DNA of 64,000 nucleotides from Patescibacteria group bacterium UBA6220 (GCA_002421745.1 DISC01000003.1:11938-75937); one strand, 5' to 3'; positions 49,391 to 58,366 are shown, numbered from the stretch's first letter. Numbers and translations are program-made. The notes: generated by a model not told the origin, from the sequence alone.

Positions 49391-50376
49391 TTTATATCCA
49401 AATGTTTATAAGCTAATTCTGTGGCAATTCTGCCTTTATGGGTTCTTTTAATTAGTCCCATTTGTGTTAAATAGGGTTCGTAAATTTCTAAGACTGCATT
49501 TTTTTCTTCAGAGGCTGCAGCACATAAAGCTTGTAAGCCAACCGGACCACCGTTAAATTTTTTGATAATAATTTCTACTAATTTTTTATCGCTTGGCTCT
49601 AATCCCAAATTATCTATTTCCAGAAAATCTAAAGCGTGAGTAGTTATTTTGTCAGTAATAATGCCTTCTCCTTCTATTTGAGCAAAATCACGAACGCGTT
49701 TTAGTAATTTGTTAGCAATTCTTGGAGTGAATCGAGATCGTTGACCGATTTGCTTAATGGCTTCTGGCTCTATCTCTACATTTAGAATACGGGCTGATCT
49801 TTTAATTATTTTTTCAATTTCATTTGATTCATAAAAATTTAATTGCATAATCGCACCAAACCTACTGCGAAGAGGAGAGGACATTAAATCCAGTCTGGTT
49901 GTTGCTCCAATTAAAGTAAAATGAGGAAGATTAATATTAATAGTTTTAGCCATGGGCCCTTTGCCCAACATTAAACACAGGGTAAAATCTTCCATGGCAG
50001 AATATAAATATTCTTCAACATAACGATTAATGCGATGACATTCGTCAATAAAAAGAAAATCACCGTCATTGAGATTAGTTAAGAGCGCCACTAAGTCTCC
50101 AGATTTTTCTATAATCGGTCCGGAAGTGATTTTAATTTCTGCTCCAGATTCTTGAGCGACAATGTGAGCAAGTGTGGTTTTTCCTAATCCAGCCGGACCA
50201 TAAAAAAGCAAATGATCAGGAGACTCATTTCTTTTTTTGGCTGCTTCGATTATGACACTAAGGTTTTTTTTTATTCTTTCTTGACCGATATAATGTTCCC
50301 ATTTCTGGGGCCTTAAGACAGAATCAAAGGAGTCTTCGTTATTGTCTGGCTCTGGGAGGTTGCTATTGACAAACAT
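49360..50376 (-). CDS. ruvB: Holliday junction branch migration ATPase RuvB
   Basis: RuvB is the hexameric motor that drives branch migration with RuvA. The 338-residue protein has LRPQKWEHYIGQERIKKNL, Walker A GPAGLGKTT, Walker B LFIDECHR, sensor 1 LIGATTRLDLMSSPLRSRFG (with the arginine finger), and the C-terminal winged helix ending with GRIATELAYKHL. Normal length. A promoter for a small RNA on the opposite strand overlaps the start codon region. Confidence 0.97.
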   Translation of the reverse strand: MFVNSNLPEPDNNEDSFDSVLRPQKWEHYIGQERIKKNLSVIIEAAKKRNESPDHLLFYGPAGLGKTTLAHIVAQESGAEIKITSGPIIEKSGDLVALLTNLNDGDFLFIDECHRINRYVEEYLYSAMEDFTLCLMLGKGPMAKTININLPHFTLIGATTRLDLMSSPLRSRFGAIMQLNFYESNEIEKIIKRSARILNVEIEPEAIKQIGQRSRFTPRIANKLLKRVRDFAQIEGEGIITDKITTHALDFLEIDNLGLEPSDKKLVEIIIKKFNGGPVGLQALCAAASEEKNAVLEIYEPYLTQMGLIKRTHKGRIATELAYKHLDIKCPKNQKPLL

Positions 50377-50394
50377 TTTAAAGTGTGTTATCTT
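50366..50394 (+). promoter_or_regulatory. sigma70 promoter of the small structured RNA
   Basis: A consensus -35 TTGACA (50366-50371), a 17-bp spacer and TATCTT (50389-50394). The predicted start is near 50401. It fires away from ruvB into a non-coding segment. Confidence 0.75.
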
Positions 50395-50400
50395 TTTAGG

Positions 50401-50580
50401 ACGAAATGATTATTGAACTGGGGGGAGGAGTTCTCTTCAGATTACGGATAATTTGGCTTCGGCTGGATTATTTCCTCAGGAGTTCTCTTACGCTTCAGCC
50501 CGAATGCTAAAGTTAGGCCCCCAGTTCAGTAATGATTTTTATTTTAACCTGCCAATCTTTGGCGGGTTTTTGTTTTTTTA
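50401..50580 (+). ncRNA. structured small RNA of unknown family (about 180 nt)
   Basis: A strong promoter and an intrinsic terminator bracket non-coding DNA that is clearly more GC-rich than its flanks. A 16-bp closing stem pairs ATTATTGAACTGGGGG (50409-50424) with CCCCCAGTTCAGTAAT (50518-50533), with a single G:U. Inside, ATAATTTGGC pairs with GCTGGATTAT around a UUCG tetraloop (50448-50471), and GAGGA may pair with TCCTC just outside it. AGGAGTTCTCTT occurs twice, at about 50427 and 50479. Size and single-rod shape suggest a 6S-type or SRP-type RNA. However, the SRP GGAAGG loop is missing and I cannot confirm 6S. The ORF in this region is not plausible. Confidence 0.65.
50546..50579 (+). 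terminator. terminator of the small RNA
   Basis: AACCTGCCAA pairs with TTGGCGGGTT (one G:U) around TCT, followed by a long U-tract. It reaches the end of the convergent PilB-like gene. Confidence 0.85.
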
Positions 50581-51882
50581 TCCCGTAACTTTTGTAACTT
50601 CTTCTATAGTGGTAATTTTTTGCAATATTTTTATGAGACCATCTTGTTTCATTAAAATCAAGCCTTTTTTAATTGCTAATTTTTGTAAAGCCGAAGAAGA
50701 TGGGGAAGTGAGAATAAATTCTTCTAATTCATTGTCAATTAGAAAAGCTTCAAAGATTCCAACGCGGCCTTTGTACCCGGTTTGATTACAATAATCACAT
50801 CCTTTTGGTACACTAATTTCGGTTTCTGTTGTTAATTCTGGAATTTCAATGTTTGGAGGAAGGTTTTGTAGTTCTGCTTTTATTTTATTGTATAATTCCA
50901 AAGATATTTTTTGTGTTTCAGCACATTTTGGACATAATTTTCTTACCAGCCTTTGAGCTACGATCATATTGATTGCTGGAGCAATGTTTACTGCTTGCTC
51001 TCCCAAAGATTGTAATCGAGAAATTGTTCCTATTGAGTCATTGGTGTGGAGGGTGGATAAAACCAAGTGTCCAGTTAGGGCGGCTTGTAGTGCAATGGAA
51101 GCGGTTTCAAGATCTCTAATTTCTCCAACAAGAATGGCGTCCGGGTCTTGTCTGACAATAGATTTTAATCCTGAGGCAAAATCATACCCTCTTTCTTTAT
51201 CAACTTGAGTTTGAGAAATTCCAGACAAGTGATATTCAATCGGATCTTCAATGGTAATTACTTTAATTTCAGGATTTCGGATTTCTTTTAAAAAAGCGTA
51301 AAGAGTGGTTGTTTTACCTGAACCAGTAGGCCCGGTTACAACAATCATACCGTTGGGTTTTTGAGACTGTTCTTTAAAAACATCATAAAGGTCTTTTCTT
51401 AGGCCAAGTTCTTCCAAGCTGATTAGATTTTTTGGATTTAAAATTCTCATAACAATGCTTTCTCCATATTCGGCCGGTAGAGCAGAAACCCTGATTTCGA
51501 TTTCTTGTTTTCCGTCTTCGTTTTCTATCTCTACTGTGAATCTGCCATCTTGGGGTTTTTTCTCGACATTTATTTTTAATCCAGATAATAGTTTTATTCT
51601 AGAAAGAATAGCTTGATGTTGTGGCCTGGTAAATTGACACACTTCTTGAAGTAGTCCGTCTATTCGCAATCTTAATTCAGCGCCATCTTCATTGGTTTCC
51701 ATGTGCAAATCAGAGCTTTCCATTATAATAGCTCCGCTCAAGATATTTTTAATTACCAGCGTTACATCTTCCAAAACAGCTGTTTCAATAGCTTGTTTAA
51801 AATTAGAAATATTTTGAAAACTCTTAGAATTTTTTTCCAAGAATTTTTTATCGATTTCTATTTTTCCTGTTATTTGTTCCAT
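50578..51882 (-). CDS. GspE/PilB-like type II/IV secretion ATPase (short form)
   Basis: The 434-residue protein covers the N2 and ATPase domains of PilB/GspE without the N1 domain. It has GAELRLRIDGLLQ, Walker A GPTGSGKTT at 184-192, the Asp box IEDPIEYHL, Walker B GEIRDLETA around 253-261, the His box LSTLHTND, and the zinc-binding tetracysteine CPKC ... CDYC. The short N-terminus means that docking to the pilus platform differs from PilB of E. coli or Thermus. Pilins, PilC and PilM-type genes are not in this window, so type IV pilus versus type II secretion cannot be decided. Confidence 0.9.
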   Translation of the reverse strand: MEQITGKIEIDKKFLEKNSKSFQNISNFKQAIETAVLEDVTLVIKNILSGAIIMESSDLHMETNEDGAELRLRIDGLLQEVCQFTRPQHQAILSRIKLLSGLKINVEKKPQDGRFTVEIENEDGKQEIEIRVSALPAEYGESIVMRILNPKNLISLEELGLRKDLYDVFKEQSQKPNGMIVVTGPTGSGKTTTLYAFLKEIRNPEIKVITIEDPIEYHLSGISQTQVDKERGYDFASGLKSIVRQDPDAILVGEIRDLETASIALQAALTGHLVLSTLHTNDSIGTISRLQSLGEQAVNIAPAINMIVAQRLVRKLCPKCAETQKISLELYNKIKAELQNLPPNIEIPELTTETEISVPKGCDYCNQTGYKGRVGIFEAFLIDNELEEFILTSPSSSALQKLAIKKGLILMKQDGLIKILQKITTIEEVTKVTG

Positions 51883-51896
51883 ATTATCAGTATAGA

Positions 51897-53000
51897 CTAA
51901 AAAGTTTTTTTGATAAAGTGAGAGACTATGTCAGCTTTGGCTTTCAATAAATCAGGCTCATTAAGTATGATGATCCCGCGATTTTCCTTAAAAGATCCTT
52001 TGTATTGTGATTTGATTAGTTCAGCTAGCTCTTTGGTGTTGGAATAAAAAATACCTTTAACCGAGTTTTTAGAATCTTTCCATAATAAGACAAAAGAAGA
52101 AAGATGAAAAAAGTTTTTCATTTTTTCGAAAGTAAATGTTAAATCTTGGGAGGTGGCACCAGTTAGATTAAAAATATCTTCTTTTAAAAAAGATACGCCA
52201 ATATCGAATTGTTTTAAAAAACTTTTATCCAAATTACGAATGGTTTCTTCCATTATTTTTAATTCTGGGTTAGGTTTTTTTTCATCGACATTTATAAAAT
52301 CAAAATTGCCATTATTATCAATTAACCATTTGAATGTGATAAAGTTTTTTTTAGTTCGATTATTTTGAGGGGAGTTATATAATCCAAAAAGAAGAAAACT
52401 GAGAGATTTTTTGCTTTGATAGGTTTTATCTAGGCGACTAATAAAACAGGCAACGGTTTGTGAAAGACAAGGATAATCTTCAATAAAGTTTATGTCGCCA
52501 TAATTTTGATTTCCAATATTATTGTCAATGTTTATTATATTGCACTCAAAAAGAGCATCTGGATTTTCTGCGAAGTTTTTTTCTATTATTTTGTAGTCGT
52601 GAATTCCTAGGGTCAAAAGTAAATCAAAAGATTTGGTTTCGTTTTGAATAGCATCCCTTTTTTCAGTTGTTGTTTCGCAAAAAAAGCTATTTGGTTCAAT
52701 TAGCCCGCTTGAAGGAGTAAGATAAACATTAGTTCGATTTGCTAATTTTTCATAAAAGATTTCAGAAGCTTCTCCCAAAAAAGAAAACATCACGCGATTT
52801 TGATTTGTTTTTGGCAAGACGTTGTTTATTTTTTGGATTGAAGCAGGATTTACTAAAAATACATTTTTACCAATATCTTTTAAGGCAAAAAATATAGCTA
52901 AAGTTGAGCCAATAGCGTCTTTATCGGGATTGTCGCCTGTAAATAATCCTATATTATTGGCGTTTTTTAGGGCAGTTTTTATTTTTTCTGTAATTTCCAT
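51897..53000 (-). CDS. degenerate DHH-family (NrnA-like) protein
   Basis: From the ATG giving MEITEKIKTAL the product is 367 residues. It has the NrnA/RecJ-like fold order, but catalytic motifs are altered. The first metal motif HxxPDxDAIGS reads GDNPDKDAIGS (His lost), and the signature DHH reads DNN in IINIDNNIGNQNYGDINF. The DHHA1 region near the C-terminus shows only weak similarity. It may therefore bind a nucleotide or RNA end without cutting. It is 15 bp upstream of the PilB-like gene, so co-expression with pilus assembly is possible. Confidence 0.75.
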   Translation of the reverse strand: MEITEKIKTALKNANNIGLFTGDNPDKDAIGSTLAIFFALKDIGKNVFLVNPASIQKINNVLPKTNQNRVMFSFLGEASEIFYEKLANRTNVYLTPSSGLIEPNSFFCETTTEKRDAIQNETKSFDLLLTLGIHDYKIIEKNFAENPDALFECNIINIDNNIGNQNYGDINFIEDYPCLSQTVACFISRLDKTYQSKKSLSFLLFGLYNSPQNNRTKKNFITFKWLIDNNGNFDFINVDEKKPNPELKIMEETIRNLDKSFLKQFDIGVSFLKEDIFNLTGATSQDLTFTFEKMKNFFHLSSFVLLWKDSKNSVKGIFYSNTKELAELIKSQYKGSFKENRGIIILNEPDLLKAKADIVSHFIKKTF

Positions 53001-53164
53001 ATTTTTCTTCAAACTACTGTATTTATGGCTAAAAAGCAAGTATGATTGGTTGAATGTTTTTTAGTTCTAAATTAGTCTTGATGAAAGATAAAATTGTAAA
53101 ATTTTTGAAAAAAATGTCAGTTTCTTTTTTTATGACTTTTCTATATAATAGACAAAAAGAAAAA

Positions 53165-53602
53165 ATGGAATATATTACGAATAATTTTTTAAAAACAAAA
53201 GAGTTAGGAAAGTTAATCTCTAAAAAAGCAAAACCACAAAAATTTGCAAATATTTTTTGTTTGCGAGGAGATTTGGGCGCTGGTAAAACTACTTTTTTAC
53301 AGGGATTTGGATCTGGTCTTGGTGTTGAAAAAATTCAAAGTCCAACTTTTGTAATTATGAATAAGTTTTCTTTAAAAAAACAAGAGTTCAAAAATTTTTA
53401 TCATTTTGACTGTTATAGGATTGAAAACCAAGAAGAAATAATAAAATTGGATTTTATTGAAATTATTAATAATCCAAAAAATATTATTGCTATAGAATGG
53501 CCGGAAAAAATAGAAAAATTTTTACCAAAAAGCAGAACAGAAATACGTTTTAAAATTATAGGAGAAGAAAAAAGAAAAATATCAATTGAGGTAAAAAAAT
53601 AA
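53165..53602 (+). CDS. tsaE: tRNA threonylcarbamoyladenosine biosynthesis protein TsaE
   Basis: TsaE is the ATPase partner of TsaB/TsaD in making t6A at position 37 of ANN-decoding tRNAs. From the ATG giving MEYITNNF the product is 145 residues. It has Walker A GDLGAGKTTF, SPTFVIMNKF and FYHFDCYRIE, followed by the conserved IAIEWPEKIEKFLP. The longer frame to 53054 has a hydrophobic, non-homologous start. Its stop overlaps the next start (TAATG). Confidence 0.93.
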   Translation: MEYITNNFLKTKELGKLISKKAKPQKFANIFCLRGDLGAGKTTFLQGFGSGLGVEKIQSPTFVIMNKFSLKKQEFKNFYHFDCYRIENQEEIIKLDFIEIINNPKNIIAIEWPEKIEKFLPKSRTEIRFKIIGEEKRKISIEVKK

Positions 53603-54555
53603 TGGAAAAAAACAATAAAGATAATTTTTTGATAATAGATAGTAATTCCGTAATTCATCGGGCTTTTCATGCATTGCCTCCGTTGGCAGACAAAGATGGT
53701 ACGGTGGTAAACGCAGTATATGGTTTTTTGTTGGTTTTATTTAAAGCAATCAAAGATTATAATCCAAAATATATTGCGGCTTGTTTTGATTTGCCTGAGC
53801 CTACTTTTAGAAAAAAAGCTTTTTCAGAATATAAAGCTAAGCGAGAAAAAGCTCCTGATGAATTGTATAATCAAATTCCCTTAGTAAAAAAAACCCTAAA
53901 AGCATTTAATATTTCTGTTTTTGAAAAAAGCGGTTTTGAGGGAGATGATTTGATTGGTACGCTAGCTGAGTTTACTAATCAAAAATATAAAAATAAAATT
54001 CACAATATTATTGCTTCTGGAGATTTGGATAATTTACAATTAGTTAATGATAATACCAATGTGTATTTTTTGAGCAGGGGAGTAAAAGAGGGTGCGCTTT
54101 ACAATGAAGAAATGATCAAACAAAGATATGATGGCTTATTACCTCAACAAATAATTTTCTTTAAAGCATTGCGAGGGGATGCTTCTGATAATATTCCTGG
54201 AGTAAAAGGTATCGGAGAAAAAACAGCTATTCAACTAGTAAAAGAATACGGCGATTTGGATAATATTTATAAAGAAGCGGAAAAAGAAAACTCACAAATA
54301 AAACAATCCATAAAAGAAAAATTGTTAAAAGACAAAGACATGGCTTATATGAGCTTTGAATTAGTAAAAATCAAAAGAGATGTACCGATTGATGTTGCTA
54401 TTATGGATTGTGAATGGGAAGGATTCGATAAAGACAAAGCACAAGCAGCTTTAGAGAATTTTGGTTTTAAAAGTCTGATAAAAAAAATTCCGGGAATGGA
54501 AATAGAAGAAGACGAAAAGAAAAAAATTATTGGTGAAAATCTTAAATTGTGGTAA
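53602..54555 (+). CDS. stand-alone 5'-3' exonuclease (PolA N-terminal domain type)
   Basis: This 317-residue protein matches only the 5'-nuclease domain of DNA polymerase I: IIDSNSVIHRAFHALPPL, FDLPEPTFRKKAFSEYKAKREKAPDEL, the acidic cluster SGFEGDDLIGTLA, and ALRGDASDNIPGVKGIGEKTA (helix-hairpin-helix). The polymerase part is missing. Stand-alone forms exist in other bacteria (ExoIX-like) and remove RNA primers or flaps. Whether a separate Klenow-type polymerase exists elsewhere in this genome cannot be seen. It overlaps tsaE by one base. Confidence 0.92.
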   Translation: MEKNNKDNFLIIDSNSVIHRAFHALPPLADKDGTVVNAVYGFLLVLFKAIKDYNPKYIAACFDLPEPTFRKKAFSEYKAKREKAPDELYNQIPLVKKTLKAFNISVFEKSGFEGDDLIGTLAEFTNQKYKNKIHNIIASGDLDNLQLVNDNTNVYFLSRGVKEGALYNEEMIKQRYDGLLPQQIIFFKALRGDASDNIPGVKGIGEKTAIQLVKEYGDLDNIYKEAEKENSQIKQSIKEKLLKDKDMAYMSFELVKIKRDVPIDVAIMDCEWEGFDKDKAQAALENFGFKSLIKKIPGMEIEEDEKKKIIGENLKLW

Positions 54556-54570
54556 ATTAAAAGTATATTT

Positions 54571-55764
54571 ATGGAAATAATAGAATTGGGAAAAAATGAG
54601 CCGCAGGCTTGCAGCGAAGCTCAGCTTGCTCAAATTAGAGACGAGGAATTTAGAAAAATCAGGATGGCTTTTTTGAATATTTTGGAAGATACTGAGGACG
54701 CGAGACAAGGAGCGGTGAAAGAAAAAAATAAAACTTTAACAATCGTAGACAACCTTACCGATGGAGTGTTAGTTTTGGACGAAAATAACAGAATAGAGTT
54801 AACAAATCCTTTAGTGGATATTTTTTTAAAACAAAAACAAGAAAATCTACTTGGTAAAAATATTTTTAAAATAAAATCTAAAAAATCAGAATTGTCTTCT
54901 TTGGTGGCATTACTTAAGTCGGGTAAAAAAAATAAAATTAAAAATATTTTTAGAAAAGAACTATTATTGGGAGATAAGTTATATTTAGAAGTTACGACAG
55001 TGCCTCTAGAAGAAAACAATAATAATCGAGGTACATTGATTATTTTACATGACGTTAGTCGGGATAAATTTATTGAAACAATTAAAACAGAATTTGTTTC
55101 TATAGCTGCTCACCAATTAAGAACACCATTATCCGCTATTAAGTGGACCCTTAAAATGATGTTAGACGGAGATATCGGAAAAATTACAGCCGAGCAAAAA
55201 GATTTATTAGAAAAAACTTATCAAAGCAACGAAAGAATGATTGCTTTAATTAATGACTTGTTAAATGTCACGCGTATCGAAGAAGGGAGATTTTTATACA
55301 AGCCCGAGCCAATGCAGATGGAGGATATCGTGGATACGGTTATTAATAATTCGGAAGAAATTTTACGAATGAAGAAAACAAAACTAAAGTTTAATAAACC
55401 CAAAGAGTTGCTTCCCGAAGTTTTGGTAGATAAAGAAAAAATGAGTATGGTGGTGCAAAATCTTTTGGAAAATGCCATCAAGTATACTAATCTTGAAGCA
55501 GAAATAGATATTTCTTTAGAAAAAACAGATAAAGATGTTCTATTTAAAATAAAAGATTCGGGCGTTGGTATTCCAAAAGAACAACAAGAAAGAATTTTTA
55601 CTAAATTTTTTAGAGGAAGCAATGTTATAAAAATGGAAACTGATGGTTCGGGATTGGGGTTATATACCACAAAAAATATCGTTGAATCTCATTCTGGAAA
55701 AATTTGGTTTGATTCAGAAGAAGGCAAAGGCACCACGTTTTATTTTACGGTGCCTTTTATTTAA
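54571..55764 (+). CDS. cytosolic PAS-domain sensor histidine kinase
   Basis: The 397-residue protein has no membrane helix. It has an N-terminal coiled segment, a PAS domain (residues 50-160, LTIVDNLTDGVLVLDENNRIELTNP), a HisKA domain with the phospho-acceptor in SIAAHQLRTPLSAIKW, and an HATPase domain with N box NLLENAIKY, G1 DSGVGIP, F box FTKFFRG and G2 GSGLGLY. It is followed by two single-domain response regulators, an arrangement typical of output through protein contact rather than DNA binding. The signal is unknown; a link to pilus motility (PilS/PilG-like) is speculative. Confidence 0.93.
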   Translation: MEIIELGKNEPQACSEAQLAQIRDEEFRKIRMAFLNILEDTEDARQGAVKEKNKTLTIVDNLTDGVLVLDENNRIELTNPLVDIFLKQKQENLLGKNIFKIKSKKSELSSLVALLKSGKKNKIKNIFRKELLLGDKLYLEVTTVPLEENNNNRGTLIILHDVSRDKFIETIKTEFVSIAAHQLRTPLSAIKWTLKMMLDGDIGKITAEQKDLLEKTYQSNERMIALINDLLNVTRIEEGRFLYKPEPMQMEDIVDTVINNSEEILRMKKTKLKFNKPKELLPEVLVDKEKMSMVVQNLLENAIKYTNLEAEIDISLEKTDKDVLFKIKDSGVGIPKEQQERIFTKFFRGSNVIKMETDGSGLGLYTTKNIVESHSGKIWFDSEEGKGTTFYFTVPFI

Positions 55765-55814
55765 TAAGTTGTTTGACTAATACTGAGTGAAATTATATAA
55801 TTATTATATACATT

Positions 55815-56192
55815 ATGAAAATATTATTGATAGAGGATGATAAATTATTAAGAGAGTTATTATCTAAAAAAATTAGCAAGTGTGGTTACGAAATTGAATG
55901 TGCTTGTGATGGAGAAGAGGGTTTGAAAATGCTTCAACAAAATATTCCGGATTTGCTTTTATTAGATATTATAATGCCTAGAAAAAGCGGCTTTGAAGTG
56001 ATGGTAGAAATGAAAAAATATGATAATTTGAAAAATGTGCCGATTATTATAGTTTCCAATTCTGGTCAGCCCGTTGAGATAGATAGAGCTCGACAAATGG
56101 GGGTAAAAGATTGGATTGTAAAAACAGAATTTGATTTAGACGAAGTTATAGACAAGATTAAAAAAATAGAAGAGGAAAAAATAGTTAAGTAA
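55815..56192 (+). CDS. single-domain response regulator 1 (CheY-like)
   Basis: The 125-residue receiver domain has the acidic pair near residue 8 (LIEDDKL), the phospho-acceptor Asp in LLLLDIIMPRKSG, the switch Ser in PIIIVSNSG and the conserved Lys in WIVKTEF. No output domain is present. It is 50 bp downstream of the kinase and 5 bp before the second receiver, so the two are co-transcribed and probably form a relay or act on a motor. Confidence 0.92.
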   Translation: MKILLIEDDKLLRELLSKKISKCGYEIECACDGEEGLKMLQQNIPDLLLLDIIMPRKSGFEVMVEMKKYDNLKNVPIIIVSNSGQPVEIDRARQMGVKDWIVKTEFDLDEVIDKIKKIEEEKIVK

Positions 56193-56197
56193 TAATT

Positions 56198-56563
56198 ATG
56201 CCTAAAAAAATTTTATTAATCGAAGACGATAAGTTTTTAAGAGAATTAATGCTGCGTAAGCTTTTAAGTTTGAATTACGATGTTTTTGCTGCTGTTGACG
56301 GAGAAGAGGGTATAGAAAAAATAAAAAAAGAATTACCAGATCTTGTTTTGTTGGATTTAATTTTGCCAGGCATGAATGGATTTGAGGTTTTAGAAATGGC
56401 AAAAAAGGATCCTATTACAAATAAAATACCTATTATTATTTTGTCTAATTTAGGACAAGGAGAAGATATTGAAAAAGGATTAAAGCTAGGAGCTGCTGAT
56501 TTTTTGGTAAAAGCTCATTTTACTCCGCAAGAAATTATTAATAAATTAAAAACAATTTTATAA
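56198..56563 (+). CDS. single-domain response regulator 2 (CheY-like)
   Basis: The 121-residue receiver has LIEDDKF, the phospho-acceptor Asp in LVLLDLILPGMNG, the switch Ser in PIIILSNLGQ and the Lys in FLVKAHF. It is clearly paralogous to receiver 1, and both share the unusual SN-x-GQ stretch after the switch residue. It is directly upstream of mutM by three bases. Confidence 0.92.
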   Translation: MPKKILLIEDDKFLRELMLRKLLSLNYDVFAAVDGEEGIEKIKKELPDLVLLDLILPGMNGFEVLEMAKKDPITNKIPIIILSNLGQGEDIEKGLKLGAADFLVKAHFTPQEIINKLKTIL

Positions 56564-56566
56564 TAA

Positions 56567-57445
56567 ATGCCAGAGCTGCCAGAAGTGGAAACAATTGTCA
56601 GAGGTTTGAAGAAAGAAGTCCTTAATAGGACTTTTCTTAATATTTGGACCGACACATTGAGATTAGTTAAATATCCAAACTTTAAAGATTTTAAAAAAAA
56701 TATTATTGGAAGAAAAATATTAAATATTCAAAGGCGTGGTAAAAATATTTTATTTTGTCTGGACAAAGAATATGTTTTATTGATTCATCAAAAAATGACA
56801 GGTCATTTACTTGTGGGAAAATGGAAAAACAATAAAAGCAAATGGATTGCGGAAAATAGGGGACCTTTATTCGTTGATAAAATAAATAATTATTTACATT
56901 TTATTTTTTTTCTTGATGACGGGAGGCAAATTGCTTTATCTGATGTAAGAAAGTTTGCCAAAGTTGAATTATGGAAAAAAGAAGAATTGATAAACTCTAA
57001 AGGTTTTTCATCTTTAGGTCCAGAGCCACTAAGTGATAGTTTTACTTTGTTAAAATTTAAAGCATTGTTTGTTAAAAAAATCGGAGAAGCCAAAAAGGTT
57101 TTAATGGATCAAAGTTTTATTGCTGGTATTGGCAATATTTATGCAAGTGAGATATTATGGGAAGCAAGAATACATCCAAAGAGTCGGATAGAATATTTAA
57201 ACGAAGAAGATATAAAAAATCTTTATAAGGCAATTAAGAAAATATTAAAAAAAGGAATAAAAGCAGGAGGAGCCAGCTTATCTGATTTTAGAGATGTTTA
57301 TGGTAATGAGGGCGGATTTCAAAAATTAGCTAAAGTTTACCAAAGAGAAGGGGATTTATGTCTGATTTGCGGCAGTAAAATAAAACGCATAGTAATAGGA
57401 CAAAGAGGAACTTTTTATTGTCCTAAGTGTCAAATAAAAAAATGA
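56567..57445 (+). CDS. mutM: formamidopyrimidine-DNA glycosylase (Fpg)
   Basis: MutM removes oxidised purines such as 8-oxoguanine. The 292-residue protein has the catalytic start MPELPEVETIVRGL (Pro2, Glu3 and the lysine seen later in the MTGHLLVG region). The helix-two-turn-helix is SFIAGIGNIYASEILWEARIHP, and the C-terminal zinc finger has C-x2-C in CLICGSK and CPKC near the end. It terminates with TGA within ATGA, overlapping holA by four bases. Confidence 0.96.
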   Translation: MPELPEVETIVRGLKKEVLNRTFLNIWTDTLRLVKYPNFKDFKKNIIGRKILNIQRRGKNILFCLDKEYVLLIHQKMTGHLLVGKWKNNKSKWIAENRGPLFVDKINNYLHFIFFLDDGRQIALSDVRKFAKVELWKKEELINSKGFSSLGPEPLSDSFTLLKFKALFVKKIGEAKKVLMDQSFIAGIGNIYASEILWEARIHPKSRIEYLNEEDIKNLYKAIKKILKKGIKAGGASLSDFRDVYGNEGGFQKLAKVYQREGDLCLICGSKIKRIVIGQRGTFYCPKCQIKK

Positions 57446-58359
57446 TTATATTAATTTACGGAGAAGACACATATAGATCAGGAGAGAGAATCAAAGATTT
57501 AATGTCAGAGTATAAAAAGAAATACTCAAATGCTTTTGGTTTGAGATACTTAGATTCAAAGACTACGACTTTAGATGATTTAAAAAATGAAATGTTTGAA
57601 ATATCAATGTTTCAACAAAAAAAACTTATTATTTTTGAGTCGGCTTTTGGCAATCTTAAATTTAAAGAAGCCTTTTTAAAAAATAATGAAAGATTTTTTG
57701 ATAACGACAATGTTTTAATTTTTTACGAGAGATCTACTATTCCGGCTAAAGATAAGATGTTTGATTATTTAAAAAAGAAAGATGTAAAAATTGAAAGTTT
57801 CGAAAATTTAAAGGGTGTTAAGCTTAAGGCATATTTATTGAAAAAAATAAAAGAAGAGGAAGTAGATATTCAGAATAATGCTTTAGATAAAGTAATTGAT
57901 TATATTGGAGGCGACTTATGGAGACTTAGTAACGAAATTAAAAAATTAATAAATTATATTAGTGCGGACAAAAGAAAAGAGGTTACGGAAAAAGATGTAG
58001 AAAAAATAATTGTCCCAGACTTAGATTTAAATATTTTTAATACAATCGACGCAATTGCTGTTAAAGATAAAAAAAAGGCTATTAATCTTTTTAAAGAACA
58101 TTTAAGAGGGGGAGCTGAAGTGCCGTATCTTTTTTCGATGATAGCTTGGCAGATTAAAAATATTATTATTGCTAAGAGTGGAGCTAAAGACACAGGAATC
58201 AGTCCGTTTGTTTTAAGAAAAGCTTCTTATCAGGCTAAAAATTTTTCTTTTGAAGACTTGAAAAGAATTTATGCAAAATTGACAGACCTGGATGCATCCT
58301 TAAAGGTGGGTAAAATTTTACCCGAGGCAGCTTTGGATTTATTAGTGTTAGAGATATAA
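57442..58359 (+). CDS. holA: DNA polymerase III delta subunit (HolA)
   Basis: HolA opens the sliding clamp as part of the clamp loader. The 305-residue product from the ATG at 57442 (ATGA overlap with mutM) has the family N-terminus ILIYGEDTYRSGERIKDLM, the second domain SGxxxxDKMFDYLKKK-like region, DVEKIIVPDLDLNIFNTIDAIA, and the C-terminal collar SMIAWQIKNIIIAKS and LPEAALDLLVLEI. Sequence is divergent, but the order and length fit. A stop codon and terminator follow. Confidence 0.88.
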   Translation: MIILIYGEDTYRSGERIKDLMSEYKKKYSNAFGLRYLDSKTTTLDDLKNEMFEISMFQQKKLIIFESAFGNLKFKEAFLKNNERFFDNDNVLIFYERSTIPAKDKMFDYLKKKDVKIESFENLKGVKLKAYLLKKIKEEEVDIQNNALDKVIDYIGGDLWRLSNEIKKLINYISADKRKEVTEKDVEKIIVPDLDLNIFNTIDAIAVKDKKKAINLFKEHLRGGAEVPYLFSMIAWQIKNIIIAKSGAKDTGISPFVLRKASYQAKNFSFEDLKRIYAKLTDLDASLKVGKILPEAALDLLVLEI

Positions 58360-58366
58360 ATAAACA

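Noticed and set aside
50401..50580. SRP (4.5S) RNA assignment
   Set aside because: Length and GC clamp fit, but the conserved GGAAGG loop and the AGCAG partner are absent.
50453..50785. 110-codon plus-strand frame beside ruvB
   Set aside because: It overlaps the small RNA and its terminator, runs antisense through the PilB-like gene, and resembles no protein.
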